DNA of 64,000 bases from Lentilactobacillus raoultii (GCF_900411375.1 NZ_LS422986.1:124001-188000); one strand, 5' to 3'. Counted from the first letter of the stretch, positions 25,407 through 35,807 are shown. Notes: generated by a model not told the origin, from the letters alone. Translations and numbers: made by a program.

Positions 25407-26795
25407 TTAACTGCCTTCTTGAGCGTAGGAAATGGATGAAAACTTATTATATGATTTTACAAACAATAATTTAACCGTTCCTCGAGGGCCCGATCGATTT
25501 TTTTCGATAATGACTTCGACTTCACCGACATCATTTTCGTCATCGGTTCCTTGGGCGTCATTATTACTATTATCATCGTCATCATCCCGCTCGTAATAAT
25601 CATCCCGATACAAAAACGCGACAATATCAGCATCCTGTTCGATAGAGCCGGACTCACGGATATCTGATAATACCGGCCGCTTATCTTGTCGCTGTTCAAC
25701 CCCACGGGAAAGCTGGGAAAGTGAAATTACCGGAACGTGCAATTCTTTGGCTAATTTTTTTAACTGTCGAGAAATGTAAGAAACTTCCTGCTGACGGTTT
25801 TCCTGGTGGCCACCCTCGATTAATTGCAAATAATCAATCACAATTAAACCCAGGTTACCATTTTCCTTAGCTAATCGTCGACATTTAGCCCGAATTTCTG
25901 ACATCTTAATTCCGGCCGTATCATCAATATAAATGTTTGCTCGAGACAAGCTACCCATTGCGACTACCAGATTTTGCCATTCATCCTCAGTTAATTGGCC
26001 GGTTCGCAAATGGTTGGCATTAATGCTGCCTTCCGAACAAAGCATTCGATCAACCAACGATTCCGCACTCATTTCTAAACTAAAAATTGCAACGGTTTTA
26101 TCTGTCTTAGTCCCGACATTTTGCGCAACATTTAATGCAAATGCCGTTTTACCAACAGCTGGCCGGGCTGCCAAGATCACTAATTCATCATTATGAAGAC
26201 CGGTAGTAATCTTATCGAGTTCAGGATATCCAGTGGAGAGACCAGTAACGGTTTCCCCCTCCTGAGACAACTCATCGATTTTATTAAACGCTGAGTTTAA
26301 AACATCCTTAATAGGTTTAAAGCCTGACTGATTGCGATCTTCCGCCACGCTCATAATATCGCGTTCCGCGTTATCCAACACGGTGGTGACATCATCATCT
26401 GTATTATAACCAGTCGTCACAATATTTGTCGCAGTTTGAATTAAACGCCTTAAGATCGCTTTATCTTTAACAATTTTGGCATAATAACTCGCATTGGCAG
26501 CGGTCGGCACCGCATTAGCCAATTCAGTAATATATTCATACCCGCCAACATCATCCAGATTGTTCTGATCCTTAAGCGTATCTGTAACGGTAATACCATC
26601 AACAGCTTGATCACGATCGTTTAATTCTACCATCGCTTTAAAAATAATTTGATGGGAATGTTTGTAAAAATCACTTGGATCCAAGTACTCCATTGCATCG
26701 ATCAATGCGTCAGTACTAAGAAAAATGGATCCCAATACCGCTTTTTCAGCTTCGATATTTTGTGGCGGTACTTGACTTATTAAATCATTGTTCAT
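25407..26795 (-). CDS. dnaB: Replicative DNA helicase DnaB
   Basis: 462 residues (called DnaC in Bacillus subtilis). N-terminal DnaB domain begins SQVPPQNIEAEKAVLGSIFL. The RecA-like ATPase has Walker A ARPAVGKTAFA (about residue 205-215), Walker B LIVIDYLQLIEG and the arginine-finger region FLYRDDYY. An acidic, Asn-rich insertion (about residues 405-430) is longer than in Bacillus. Unwinds DNA at the fork. Next to rplI as in most lactobacilli, separated by a terminator-like hairpin. Confidence 0.97.
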   Translation of the reverse strand: MNNDLISQVPPQNIEAEKAVLGSIFLSTDALIDAMEYLDPSDFYKHSHQIIFKAMVELNDRDQAVDGITVTDTLKDQNNLDDVGGYEYITELANAVPTAANASYYAKIVKDKAILRRLIQTATNIVTTGYNTDDDVTTVLDNAERDIMSVAEDRNQSGFKPIKDVLNSAFNKIDELSQEGETVTGLSTGYPELDKITTGLHNDELVILAARPAVGKTAFALNVAQNVGTKTDKTVAIFSLEMSAESLVDRMLCSEGSINANHLRTGQLTEDEWQNLVVAMGSLSRANIYIDDTAGIKMSEIRAKCRRLAKENGNLGLIVIDYLQLIEGGHQENRQQEVSYISRQLKKLAKELHVPVISLSQLSRGVEQRQDKRPVLSDIRESGSIEQDADIVAFLYRDDYYERDDDDDNSNNDAQGTDDENDVGEVEVIIEKNRSGPRGTVKLLFVKSYNKFSSISYAQEGS

Positions 26796-26850
26796 TAATT
26801 TTCACCAATTTAATCTTAAATCCAGATTGATAAAAGCCATCATTCAAATA

Positions 26851-26896
26851 AAAGAAACTGGAGACAAATGATTTCAATCGCTTTGTTTCCAGTTCA
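26851..26896 (-). terminator. Terminator between rplI and dnaB
   Basis: On the minus strand GAACTGGAAACAAA pairs with TTTGTCTCCAGTTTC, followed by a T-rich tail. Sits 20 bases past rplI. Confidence 0.75.
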
Positions 26897-26915
26897 TTCG
26901 GCGCATCTATCAATT

Positions 26916-27368
26916 TTATTTTTCTGATACGTGTACCCTAATTCGAGCCGTAACATCTGAGTGCAATTTGACGGGGACATTTGTATATCCGGCAACCTTG
27001 ATTGGTTCTGCCAATTCAATTTTGCGTTTATCGAGCTTAATGCCAAATTGTTTATCCAAAGCGGAAGCAATCTGCTTACTTGGAATTGAACCAAACAATC
27101 GGCCATCAGTCCCAGACTTAGCTTTTAATTCGACAACTGTTTTATCATCTTCCAGCTTTGTCTTTACGGCTTGTGCTTCCGCCAACTCTTCTTCTTCGCG
27201 CTTCTTTTCAGCACGTTGTTGCCCCTTCAACTGGCTCATTGCCTGGCGGGAGGCGACTTTTGCTTTACCGTTTTTAATCAGAAAGTTTTGAGCATAGCCG
27301 TCTGGAACTTCTTTAACTTCACCGCGTTTACCTTTACCACGGACGTCTTCTAGAAAAATCACTTTCAC
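26916..27368 (-). CDS. rplI: 50S ribosomal protein L9
   Basis: 150 residues from a GTG start with AGGAGTG upstream. The N-terminal [20 protein letters not shown] and [15 protein letters not shown] are the L9 signature, followed by the long connecting helix and a C-terminal domain ending in a beta strand with HVSEK. Binds 23S rRNA near L1 and helps maintain reading frame. Follows gdpP by 37 bases. Confidence 0.97.
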   Translation of the reverse strand: MKVIFLEDVRGKGKRGEVKEVPDGYAQNFLIKNGKAKVASRQAMSQLKGQQRAEKKREEEELAEAQAVKTKLEDDKTVVELKAKSGTDGRLFGSIPSKQIASALDKQFGIKLDKRKIELAEPIKVAGYTNVPVKLHSDVTARIRVHVSEK

Positions 27369-27405
27369 AACAGATCACTCCTACTATCCTCAAAATTTAT
27401 TTTCT

Positions 27406-29418
27406 TTATTCATTATCTTCGATATAGTCGATCGTTTCAAGCAGTAATTGTTTAACTTCGGCAATCGATTTATTTTCAATTTGGGTGGCCCCACTGGAAA
27501 GGTGGCCACCGCCACCCATTCGCTCCATGATAATTTGGACATTGATTGACCCGGTGCTGCGTGCCGAAACGCCAATTTTACCATCAGAACGTTTGGTAAT
27601 AATAAATGATGCATCGACTCCAGACATTGTTAATAGGGAGTCACAAGCTTGAGCCGCTGTTACCGGATCGTATACTCGATCCTCTTCACCAACAATCATC
27701 GCCATATCTTTATGGAAAAATTCAACCATCGAAATAAGATGATTTCGCTGCAAATAATTATCAATATTTTCTTTCATCAATTGCTGCATCTCGGTTGAAT
27801 CAGCTCCGGCAGAACGAAGATAGCTGGCTGCATCAAAGGTTCTGGTTCCAGTGCGCATTGAGAAGGATTGCGTATCGATAAAGATCCCGGTCAACATTGC
27901 CGTGGCCTCAATTCGATTGATCGGTTCTTCCTCATGTGGCTGATATTCAAACATTTCCGTAATTAACTCACACGTTGAAGAAGCGTAGGGTTCAATATAA
28001 ACCAACATTGGATTTTCGGGAAATTCTTCACCTCGTCTATGATGGTCAATAATGACGACTTTTTGGGTCATTCGTTGATACAGATCAGGTGAAATACTAA
28101 TCGACGGTTTAGAATGGTCCACCATGATTAGCAGACTGCTATCGGTTACTTTGGCCAAGGCCTCTGAAGGCGTAATAATTGAATCACTGATTTCCGGATA
28201 CTTCTTAGAAGCTTCCAGTAGCCGTTGAATATCGGAGTGAACTTTTTCTTTATCCAAAACAATCCAACATTTTTTATTATTCATCTGGGCAATCCGTCTA
28301 ATGCCCATGCAAGCCCCCAAGGAGTCCATATCTGGCCGTGTATGCCCTTGAACAAAGATCTGGTCAGCATCACCCATTAATTCATTTAATGCTTGAGAAA
28401 TCATCCGAGCACGAACACGGGTCCGCTTCTCCATCGGGTTAGTTTTGCCCCCGTAAAATCGGGCTGTTCCATCAAGGGATTTTACAACAACCTGATCTCC
28501 ACCACGACCAAGTGCCAAATCAAGGTTGCTTTGTGCCTGATCAGCTAAGCTGTTAAGGTCATCTTCACCATACGAGATCCCGATACTCAGGGTCAACGGG
28601 AAATTTTGTTTTGATGTACTTTCACGCACGATATCAAGAATGTTGAATTTATCATTTTCAATTGCTGTTAATGACTTTGCGTAAGCGAGTAAGAAGAAGT
28701 GGTCATCATCAATTTGTTTTAAGTACATCCCGTACTTCTTAGACCAGGTTGCCAATTCATTAGTGACATAGTTGCTTAAATTGGAAATTTCCTGGTCCGT
28801 CATTGATTGCGTAATTTCGTCGTAATTATCTAAAAAGATTTGACCGACAGAAATCTGTTCTTCTTCATAACGCTCTTCTAGATTTGCGTAACGTGTAATA
28901 TCAAGCATATAAATTGAATGATATTCACTTTGAATCAGCATGGTAAATTTATGTTCACGCCAAGTTACGGTATGAAATTCATCCGATTCTTCATATTTCA
29001 TGATTAGTTGCTGCAAATCATGATCAACATCTTCGATCCGTTTTCCAAGGATGTTTTCATTGTTAAAATACCGTGTTAAATAGGGGTTGGTCCATTCTAT
29101 CAAACCATCCGCATTTAAAATCATCACACCAATTGGCATTTCCAATAGACTTTCTTGCTCACCACGATGGATTCTGTAAGAAAGATCAGAAATGTATTGA
29201 TTTGTATCTGTACTCATTTCGTTCATCATCACAATTGTATAAATCAAGCCTAAAACGCTAATGACAATCAAAATGGCAGAAACAACGATATTATATAAAA
29301 ATGAAATGACGATGCCGTAAATCACAATCAGTGCAATAAACAACATGATTCGCCGCAAACGACGATTATGAATAAATGGCGGTAATTCACCACTACTATG
29401 AGAAAACCAATTTTTCAT
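27406..29418 (-). CDS. gdpP: Cyclic-di-AMP phosphodiesterase GdpP
   Basis: 670 residues. Two N-terminal membrane helices (about 25-62), a PAS domain, a degenerate GGDEF domain, then the DHH/DHHA1 catalytic module with GHTRPDMDSLGACMG, VDHS, IIDHHRRGEEF and the C-terminal GGGGHLSSGATQ. Hydrolyses c-di-AMP to pApA, tuning cell-wall, potassium and osmotic homeostasis. Usual position between rpsR and rplI. Confidence 0.96.
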   Translation of the reverse strand: MKNWFSHSSGELPPFIHNRRLRRIMLFIALIVIYGIVISFLYNIVVSAILIVISVLGLIYTIVMMNEMSTDTNQYISDLSYRIHRGEQESLLEMPIGVMILNADGLIEWTNPYLTRYFNNENILGKRIEDVDHDLQQLIMKYEESDEFHTVTWREHKFTMLIQSEYHSIYMLDITRYANLEERYEEEQISVGQIFLDNYDEITQSMTDQEISNLSNYVTNELATWSKKYGMYLKQIDDDHFFLLAYAKSLTAIENDKFNILDIVRESTSKQNFPLTLSIGISYGEDDLNSLADQAQSNLDLALGRGGDQVVVKSLDGTARFYGGKTNPMEKRTRVRARMISQALNELMGDADQIFVQGHTRPDMDSLGACMGIRRIAQMNNKKCWIVLDKEKVHSDIQRLLEASKKYPEISDSIITPSEALAKVTDSSLLIMVDHSKPSISISPDLYQRMTQKVVIIDHHRRGEEFPENPMLVYIEPYASSTCELITEMFEYQPHEEEPINRIEATAMLTGIFIDTQSFSMRTGTRTFDAASYLRSAGADSTEMQQLMKENIDNYLQRNHLISMVEFFHKDMAMIVGEEDRVYDPVTAAQACDSLLTMSGVDASFIITKRSDGKIGVSARSTGSINVQIIMERMGGGGHLSSGATQIENKSIAEVKQLLLETIDYIEDNE

Positions 29419-29590
29419 TTTTTATCCTCTTGAATTACTATGCTTAATGTTTTTATTTTAACATAAAATAAAGTTTAAATTTTTATGAAGAATTCATTTC
29501 AGCGATTTTTCCGACGATTTAATCAATTAAACTTCATCATAAAAATCCAACATTAACCATTCATCATCTAAAAAATGAGCCAAACATATA

Positions 29591-29630
29591 AAATAAAGGT
29601 CCAGATAAAACCGAAGTTTCATCCAGACCT
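29591..29630 (-). terminator. Terminator of the rpsF-ssb-rpsR operon
   Basis: On the minus strand AGGTCTGGATGAAAC pairs with GTTTTATCTGGACCT (with G-U) around a TTCG tetraloop, followed by TTATTTTA, about 15 bases after rpsR. Confidence 0.82.
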
Positions 29631-29644
29631 CCTAATATACTTGA

Positions 29645-29881
29645 TTAGTCTTCAGCAACGAAAGGCATTAAGCCCATAATTCGTGCTCGTTTAATAGCAA
29701 TTGTTAATTTACGCTGATTTTTAGCACTTGTTCCAGTAACACGACGAGGAAGGATCTTTCCCCGTTCTGAAACAAATCGCTTCAACAAATCAACATCTTT
29801 GTAGTCGATATAATCGATGTGATTAGCAGCGATAAAATCAACTTTACGGCGACGACGGCCGCCACGTCTTTGTTGAGCCAT
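29645..29881 (-). CDS. rpsR: 30S ribosomal protein S18
   Basis: 78 residues, basic N-terminus ([15 protein letters not shown]), then [33 protein letters not shown], the S18 core that binds 16S rRNA with S6. GAGGAGGA precedes the ATG. Third gene of the rpsF-ssb-rpsR operon. Confidence 0.98.
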   Translation of the reverse strand: MAQQRRGGRRRRKVDFIAANHIDYIDYKDVDLLKRFVSERGKILPRRVTGTSAKNQRKLTIAIKRARIMGLMPFVAED

Positions 29882-29919
29882 GTTAATTCCTCCTCATAAA
29901 AAATTCGTTACCGTTCAAT

Positions 29920-30465
29920 TTAGAATGGTAAATCGTCATCGGAAATATCAATCGAATCACCTGAGTTGGCAAATGGATCATTCGGGTTACCCTGATTACC
30001 ATTGTTGCCATTCCCACTGCTGGCACTACCAGCATTAGCATTCCCGTTTCCATTCGAATTGTTATCAAATGGATTACCGTTATTTCCGTTATTTTGTTGA
30101 GGAGCATTACCGTTTTGCTGATTATTTGCATTATTGTTTCGTGCTGAACGCGGTTCAAGTAATGCAAAATTATCGACAACAACTTCAGTCACATAAACTC
30201 GGTTGCCTTGTTGATTTTCGTAATTCCGTGTTTGGATACGACCATCAATTCCAACAAGAGATCCTTTGTGAACAAAGTTGGCAAAATTCTCAGCGGATTT
30301 ACGCCAGATGACACAGTTAATGAAATCAGCCTCTCGTTCACCATTACGATTGGTAAACGACCGATCTACTGCTAACGAGAAAGTACCAACAGCCGTTCCG
30401 CTCTGTGTGTATCGTAAATCAACATCACGGGTTAGGCGTCCCGTTAAAACTGCTCGATTAAGCAT
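29920..30465 (-). CDS. ssb: Single-stranded DNA-binding protein
   Basis: 181 residues. An OB fold starts [20 protein letters not shown] with [18 protein letters not shown] long Asn/Gly-rich linker (about 115-170) follows, ending in the protein-interaction tip DDDLPF. Coats single-stranded DNA and recruits repair and fork proteins. Lies between rpsF and rpsR in the conserved operon. Confidence 0.97.
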   Translation of the reverse strand: MLNRAVLTGRLTRDVDLRYTQSGTAVGTFSLAVDRSFTNRNGEREADFINCVIWRKSAENFANFVHKGSLVGIDGRIQTRNYENQQGNRVYVTEVVVDNFALLEPRSARNNNANNQQNGNAPQQNNGNNGNPFDNNSNGNGNANAGSASSGNGNNGNQGNPNDPFANSGDSIDISDDDLPF

Positions 30466-30500
30466 GCTGAATCTGCTCCTCTCATAGTTAGAATGATTAA

Positions 30501-30797
30501 TTAGTCATCGCGGACAACGATCATATGACGTAAAATATCGTCATTGATCTTTGATAGACGATCAAATTCATTTAAAGGCGTATCACTATCACTCGTTAAA
30601 GTAATAACGTGATAAGTGCCTTCGTTGTAGCCACCGATTTCGTATGCGAAACGGCGTTTTGACCAGTCTTTTGAATCAAGAATCTTAGCACCATTGTCTG
30701 TGACGATCTTGTCAAATCGTTCGACAAGTGAAGACTTGGCATCTTCTTCGATATCAGGACGAATGATGTAAGTGATTTCGTATTTCTTTTCTTCCAT
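30501..30797 (-). CDS. rpsF: 30S ribosomal protein S6
   Basis: 98 residues beginning [19 protein letters not shown] and containing [19 protein letters not shown], the S6 core. AAGGAGGTG precedes the ATG. First gene of rpsF-ssb-rpsR. A TATAAT at 30941-30946 (minus strand) is a plausible promoter -10; -35 is weak. Confidence 0.98.
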   Translation of the reverse strand: MEEKKYEITYIIRPDIEEDAKSSLVERFDKIVTDNGAKILDSKDWSKRRFAYEIGGYNEGTYHVITLTSDSDTPLNEFDRLSKINDDILRHMIVVRDD

Positions 30798-31002
30798 GAT
30801 TGCACCTCCTTATGGGCTTATGGCTCCCTTCCTGAGAGCAAGGAGAGTTTCTGCTTTTACTCAGATACTCACAAATAAGTATGTTAACATGTTTCCGTCA
30901 AAACATCAATACGCCTAAGTTGTTGATTTACGGTACACTTATTATATACGGTAAGTGTTACCCTTTTTCTTGAAGGGTACAAAAAGATTATTTTTTAAAT
31001 GA

Positions 31003-31050
31003 TAAACGCCCTGGTGAAATTAAACGTTTCAAATTTCACCAGGGCGTTTA
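31003..31050. terminator. Perfect 18-pair hairpin downstream of lox
   Basis: TAAACGCCCTGGTGAAAT (31003-31020) is exactly complementary to 31033-31050. The T tract is weak, so it may act as an insulator/mRNA end as much as a terminator. The 30798-31107 gap otherwise holds the rpsF leader and a 6-pair ACCCTTT/AAGGGT hairpin. Confidence 0.75.
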
Positions 31051-31107
31051 CCATTTATATACTTGCTTGACTTTTATGACTGTTTCTCAATCAAGGCTTT
31101 ATTAATT

Positions 31108-32217
31108 TCAATAATGCAAATTAAGCAATTTAGCTTTTTTAACATCTTCAATTGTCTTAGTTCCAGCTAACTGCATAATGATTTCTAATTCATGATCAAG
31201 ATGCTCAAATACTGATTGAACGCCTTCAGCACCTCCAAGAGCCAAGCCATAAATCACCGGCCGACCGATTCCAACTAAATCAGCACCGGATGCAAGAGCT
31301 TTAAAGACATCTGAACCACGCCGAACACCAGAATCAAAAATAATCGGGACCTTACCGTTAACAGCTTTGGCGACGTCTTCCAAAACATCAAACGAGGCGG
31401 GACCACCATTTAATTGACGGCCACCATGGTTGGATACATAAATGCCAGCAGCCCCAGCACCGATCGCATATAATGCATCTTCTGGCGATTCAATTCCCTT
31501 TACAATAACGGGTAGATCCGTGTAATCAGCAATTCTAGCTATGTCATCCGGACCAATTTTTTGAGCTGCAGATGCGTAAATTTCAGCAATTCCTTTTCCT
31601 TGGCCATCGCCTTCACTATATTTGGTCAAATTAGCCATCGGAATTGGAAATTGGAAGTTATTGATAATATCAGCTTCCCGATAGCCATCCACCGTTGCGT
31701 CAACTGTCAGGATAATTCCTTTAACACCGGCGGCTTTAGCTTCATCCAACAATGCTTCATTGAAGTCCCAATCGTCACTCATATATAACTGGAAAAATTG
31801 TGGTGCGCCATTTCCAGCAGCTGCAGTATCGGCAATTGATGTTGAAGAATAAGTACTCTGAGCCATTAAACCACCAACTGCAGCCACGCCCTTCGCTGTA
31901 TCAACTTCGCCTTTAACATGAGCTAATCCTTGGGCAGCAGCCGGTACCATAAAAACAGGTGTTTTTAATGGCAAGCCAAAGACATTGGTATCCAATTCAG
32001 GTTTTTCAATATTAGTCAATGCCCGTGGAACAATTTGTTTGTGTGTAAATGCCTGTCGATTAGCCCGCAGTGTCCATTCATCTTCAGAACCACCAGAGAT
32101 ATAGCCAAAGCCACCGGTTGGGATAATTTCCTTAGCCTGTTTTTCCAACTGGTCCAAGTTTAATATGTCAAGACTATTTTCGTTTTCGTTTTGTTTGTAA
32201 CCATTCACAATCGCCAT
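31108..32217 (-). CDS. L-lactate oxidase (FMN-dependent alpha-hydroxy acid oxidase)
   Basis: 369 residues, usual length for lactate oxidase (~370). FGYISGGSEDEWTLRANRQAF near the N-terminus, VPAAAQGLAHVKGE, ILTVDATVDGYREADI, and the active-site YVSNHGGRQLNGGPAS with His-Arg, then FDSGVRRGSDVFKALASGADLVGIGRP for FMN phosphate. Oxidises L-lactate to pyruvate with H2O2 in known Aerococcus and Streptococcus enzymes. A lactate monooxygenase or other hydroxyacid oxidase is less likely. GGAGGAA precedes the ATG. Monocistronic. Confidence 0.87.
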   Translation of the reverse strand: MAIVNGYKQNENENSLDILNLDQLEKQAKEIIPTGGFGYISGGSEDEWTLRANRQAFTHKQIVPRALTNIEKPELDTNVFGLPLKTPVFMVPAAAQGLAHVKGEVDTAKGVAAVGGLMAQSTYSSTSIADTAAAGNGAPQFFQLYMSDDWDFNEALLDEAKAAGVKGIILTVDATVDGYREADIINNFQFPIPMANLTKYSEGDGQGKGIAEIYASAAQKIGPDDIARIADYTDLPVIVKGIESPEDALYAIGAGAAGIYVSNHGGRQLNGGPASFDVLEDVAKAVNGKVPIIFDSGVRRGSDVFKALASGADLVGIGRPVIYGLALGGAEGVQSVFEHLDHELEIIMQLAGTKTIEDVKKAKLLNLHY

Positions 32218-32324
32218 TTTAAAGTTCCTCCAAAATTATTCTTAAGTTATTAGTCTTACAATATCACTTACAAAAAGTAAGTCAACGATTTACACTAACA
32301 ATTTTTAAATAAAACAGAACGGCA

Positions 32325-32492
32325 GTGTCAGGGGGCCGATTAACTCAACTTTTCGATCATATTGATTTATATGAAGATGGCACGATTGATTTTCAATTTT
32401 CCTATCTGTTAAGGCCACTGTTGTTTGACCTTAAAAAAGAACTTTTACTCACTGCGATTGTCAGAGTTAGCCACTATTTGATCAAAGTATAG
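32325..32492 (+). pseudogene. Possible remnant of a large serine recombinase C-terminus
   Basis: The gap 32218-32589 holds no intact gene. From a GTG at 32325 a 55-codon frame reads LTQLFDHIDLYEDGTIDFQF then a hydrophobic tail. The 'I.lyEDGTI.f.f' pattern is like the C-terminal end of serine recombinases/site-specific integrases. No start region, catalytic domain or ribosome site is present. It could be a chance frame. Confidence 0.25.
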
Positions 32493-32589
32493 TTTCGTTC
32501 TCTTGAAACTGCTGGAAGCTCGACTAATTTCTAAAACTATCATTACTGTATCTTTTCAGCTATAATCAATTCGAAAAGAGGGGACTTGA

Positions 32590-33006
32590 ATGAAAAAAAG
32601 AATTCTGTTAACTATAATTTTGAGTGTCTTTATGATTAGCTTTATACTCCCAGTCACAACTATGTCTGTATCGGCACAACAACGAATCGTTCTTAAATCG
32701 GGGTGGAAGGTCATTAAGGGAAGAGCCTATCCAGGAATCCCTTATCATGCTAAAAACCCAAAAAAGAGTGCTATTCTTTGGAATACACCAACAGTTAGCA
32801 AACATTCCAACCTAAATAAGTATCCATATGAAACCTGGAATGTGGTTGTTGTTTGGGTTCTCCAAAAGGGCTCTAAAAAACGGGTATACTACCAAGTTGA
32901 TGGTCAACACGACACCGGTTGGGTTTGGCGTGGCTATTTGACGAAAGGACATAATCCTAACGAATCTAAAGGTAATAATCCAAATCAATTACCAGAAGAT
33001 GACTAA
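32590..33006 (+). CDS. Small secreted SH3-like protein, paralogue of the 799-1617 domain
   Basis: 138 residues. Signal peptide (residues about 1-30) with cleavage near VSA-Q. The mature part contains YHAKNPKKSAILWN, NLNKYPYETWNVVVVW, KKRVYYQV and GWVWRGYLTKGHNPN, matching the N-terminal domain of the protein at 799-1617. That one has a second domain; this stops after the shared module. Basic, Trp/Tyr-rich and likely wall-bound. GAGGGGACTTG lies upstream of the ATG. No function assigned. Confidence 0.68.
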   Translation: MKKRILLTIILSVFMISFILPVTTMSVSAQQRIVLKSGWKVIKGRAYPGIPYHAKNPKKSAILWNTPTVSKHSNLNKYPYETWNVVVVWVLQKGSKKRVYYQVDGQHDTGWVWRGYLTKGHNPNESKGNNPNQLPEDD

Positions 33007-33030
33007 TTTTAAAACCAGCTAGCACAAAGA

Positions 33031-33162
33031 GGCTGGGACATAAGGGTGTCACTCAAATTTTGATCTATATTAAAAATAAAATCCCATGTAATCAACAATT
33101 TATCATGCTGATTACACGGGATTCCTTTGATTTGCGACCATTTTTCGACTTATGTCCCGGCC
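33031..33162. repeat. Nested inverted-repeat element between a secreted protein gene and gyrA
   Basis: Outer arms GGCTGGGACATA (33031-33042) and TATGTCCCGGCC (33151-33162) pair. Inner arms AATCCCATGTAATCA and TGATTACACGGGATT pair inside them. No coding capacity. The 'GGCTGGGACATAA' end is reminiscent of intergenic repeats common in lactobacilli. It lies between convergent genes and may act as a terminator for both. Confidence 0.7.
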
Positions 33163-33197
33163 ACTAACTTGAATTAAATTCTTTTATCTTGAACAGC

Positions 33198-35702
33198 TTA
33201 TTGATTATCAGATGTAGATTGATCATCAGTTTGTTGTTCATTTTCAGTTGTTTGTTTTTCAACCTTAGCCATTGTCGATACCTTGGAATCCTCATCAATC
33301 TTAATTAAATGAACTCCCAAGGTTGCCCGACCGGTTTGCGAAACATCTTCAATTCCAAACCGAATCATGACCCCTTTATCGGTGATTAACATAATGTCCT
33401 CGTTACCATTAACCGTTGTTAAGCCGGCAAGTGGACCATTCTTTTTAGTGATATTGGCTGTTTTAACACCTTTACCACCTCGACCCTTAATTGGGTAATC
33501 AGCTGCCGGTGTTCGCTTTCCAAATCCCTTTTCCGAAATCACAAAGACCTCATTATCAGGCTTTAAAACATCTGCACCGACAACATAATCATGATCCCGT
33601 AATCGAATGCCTCGGACACCGGTTGCAGAGCGGCCCATTGATCGAACATCTGAAGCATTAAAACTCATTGCATATCCTAAATGAGTCCCAATAATAATAT
33701 TTTGATCCGGGTCAATAATCAGCGCATTGATTAATTGATCGCCATCTTTAAGATGAATGGCAATCAAACCATTACTTCGAATATTTGCAAATTCAGAAAC
33801 CGGTGTTCGCTTAACAGTACCATCTAGCGTCACAAACAATAGATCTTTCTGAACGTCATTCTTACGATCAGAAATATTAATGACCGCTTCAATCTTTTCG
33901 CCGGAATTAATGTTCAACAGGTTAACAATTGGAATTCCCTTGGCTGATCGCCCATACTCAGGAATTTCATAACCTTTCATTCGATATACTTTTCCGGCAT
34001 CCGTAAAGAATAGTAAAACATCATGAGTCGACGTTGAAACTAATTGTTCCACAAAATCATCATTGTGGACACCCATTCCTTGGACGCCACGGCCACCGCG
34101 GTTTTGAGCTTTGAATTCAGTTGTTGGTAACCGTTTGATATAGCCGTTGTGAGTTAGTGAAACGATCACGTCTTCTTCTTCAATTAAATCTTCATCTTCT
34201 AGGCTCAAAACTTCACCGACTAGAAGTTCAGTTCGTCTCGGATCACCAAATTTCTTTTGGATTTCCAATAATTCCTCATAAATGATTTGGTTGATCCGAT
34301 CACGACTCGCTAAAATGGCTTTGAAGTTTTCAATATCTTTCATCAATTGATTATATTCTTTATCAATCTTCTCACGTTCCAAACCAGTTAAACGAACCAG
34401 TCGCATGTCCAGAATAGCTTGGGCTTGCTTATCGCTCAAACCAAATCCTTCAATCAATTGGTTCTTAGCAATTTCACCGGTTTGCGACCCACGAATAATC
34501 TTAATAATTTCATCAATATGATCAAGGGCAATTCTTAAGCCTTCCAAAATATGAGCTCTAGCTTGCGCTTTTTTTAACTCATATTTGGTTCTCCTGGTAA
34601 TTACTTCAACTTGGTGTTCCAAGTAGTACTGAAGGATTTCTTTCAAGCTTAAAATCCGTGGTGTTCCTTTTACAATTGCTAACATGTTAAAACTAAACGA
34701 TGTTTGCATTAATGTAAGTTTGTACAAATTATTTAAAATGACTTCCGCACTGGCATCCCGACGAACATCAATAACAACTCGCAGACCTTCTCGATCTGAC
34801 TCATCATTAATATCCGTGATGCCTTCAATCCGTTTATCTCTGGCTAATTCAGCGATTCGTTCAATTAACTTGGCTTTGTTAACCATGTAAGGCAATTCAG
34901 TAGCAATAATCCGTTGCTTGCCGTTAGCTTCACCTTCAATTTCTACTTTTGCCCGTAAAATAATTGTCCCGCGGCCAGTCTGATAAGCCTTGCGAATTCC
35001 TGATTTACCCATTACCACTCCACCAGTTGGAAAATCAGGTCCTGGCAGGACTTCCATTAAGTCTGCAGTTGTTGCTTCGGGATTATTCATCAAAACGTGA
35101 ATTGCACTAATAACTTCTGATAAATTATGAGGTGGAATATTGGTAGCCATTCCAACCGCAATGCCGGAGGCCCCATTTACCAATAAATTGGGGAATCTAG
35201 ATGGTAAGACACTTGGTTCGCGTTCAGTCCCATCATAGTTTGGAACAAAGTCGATTGTGTCTTTGTTAATATCCCGTAGCATTTCCATCGCAATTTTGCT
35301 TAATCGAGCTTCCGTGTAACGCATAGCGGCAGCTCCGTCACCATCGACTGAACCAAAGTTACCATGGCCATCTACTAACATGTAACGATAACTAAAGGGT
35401 TGAGCCATTCGGACCATTGATTCGTAAACAGCCGTATCACCGTGTGGATGATATTTTCCAAGAACATCCCCAACAATTCTGGCTGACTTTTTATAGGGTT
35501 TATCAGGGGTCACTCCCAGTTCATTCATATCATACAAGATTCGTCGATGAACCGGTTTTAATCCATCACGAACGTCTGGAAGTGCTCGTGAAACAATCAC
35601 ACTCATCGCATAATCCAAAAAAGACGTGCGCATTTTCTTGGATAAATCGACATTAGTTATTCGACCAGGAAAATCTCCATTTTGGTTGGTTTCATTAGCC
35701 AA
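33198..35702 (-). CDS. gyrA: DNA gyrase subunit A
   Basis: 834 residues from a TTG start. N-terminal [23 protein letters not shown], catalytic Tyr in MRYTEAR, quinolone-pocket [17 protein letters not shown] with Thr90 where many species have Ser, the GyrA box region GGRGVQGMG and a C-terminal beta-pinwheel ending in a Gln/Asp-rich tail. Introduces negative supercoils with GyrB. Follows gyrB by about 100 bases. Confidence 0.98.
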   Translation of the reverse strand: MANETNQNGDFPGRITNVDLSKKMRTSFLDYAMSVIVSRALPDVRDGLKPVHRRILYDMNELGVTPDKPYKKSARIVGDVLGKYHPHGDTAVYESMVRMAQPFSYRYMLVDGHGNFGSVDGDGAAAMRYTEARLSKIAMEMLRDINKDTIDFVPNYDGTEREPSVLPSRFPNLLVNGASGIAVGMATNIPPHNLSEVISAIHVLMNNPEATTADLMEVLPGPDFPTGGVVMGKSGIRKAYQTGRGTIILRAKVEIEGEANGKQRIIATELPYMVNKAKLIERIAELARDKRIEGITDINDESDREGLRVVIDVRRDASAEVILNNLYKLTLMQTSFSFNMLAIVKGTPRILSLKEILQYYLEHQVEVITRRTKYELKKAQARAHILEGLRIALDHIDEIIKIIRGSQTGEIAKNQLIEGFGLSDKQAQAILDMRLVRLTGLEREKIDKEYNQLMKDIENFKAILASRDRINQIIYEELLEIQKKFGDPRRTELLVGEVLSLEDEDLIEEEDVIVSLTHNGYIKRLPTTEFKAQNRGGRGVQGMGVHNDDFVEQLVSTSTHDVLLFFTDAGKVYRMKGYEIPEYGRSAKGIPIVNLLNINSGEKIEAVINISDRKNDVQKDLLFVTLDGTVKRTPVSEFANIRSNGLIAIHLKDGDQLINALIIDPDQNIIIGTHLGYAMSFNASDVRSMGRSATGVRGIRLRDHDYVVGADVLKPDNEVFVISEKGFGKRTPAADYPIKGRGGKGVKTANITKKNGPLAGLTTVNGNEDIMLITDKGVMIRFGIEDVSQTGRATLGVHLIKIDEDSKVSTMAKVEKQTTENEQQTDDQSTSDNQ

Positions 35703-35738
35703 ACTTTTTTACCTCCATTCAAAATTAAGGAACCCAAA

Positions 35739-35754
35739 TGTTTCATATGAAACA
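35739..35754. promoter_or_regulatory. parS-like palindrome between gyrB and gyrA
   Basis: TGTTTCATATGAAACA is a perfect 16-base palindrome, two mismatches from TGTTTCACGTGAAACA. It sits in the gyrB-gyrA intergenic space. Confidence 0.45.
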
Positions 35755-35807
35755 TTTAAGCAGTTAAACGAGTCTTATTTCTTTGCTTATCATTTTGTTT
35801 TTTAACT

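Noticed and set aside
30798-30900. S6:S18-binding rpsF leader RNA
   Set aside because: I could not find the conserved CCG-bulge structure; only a weak CTCTCCTT/AAGGGAG pairing is present.
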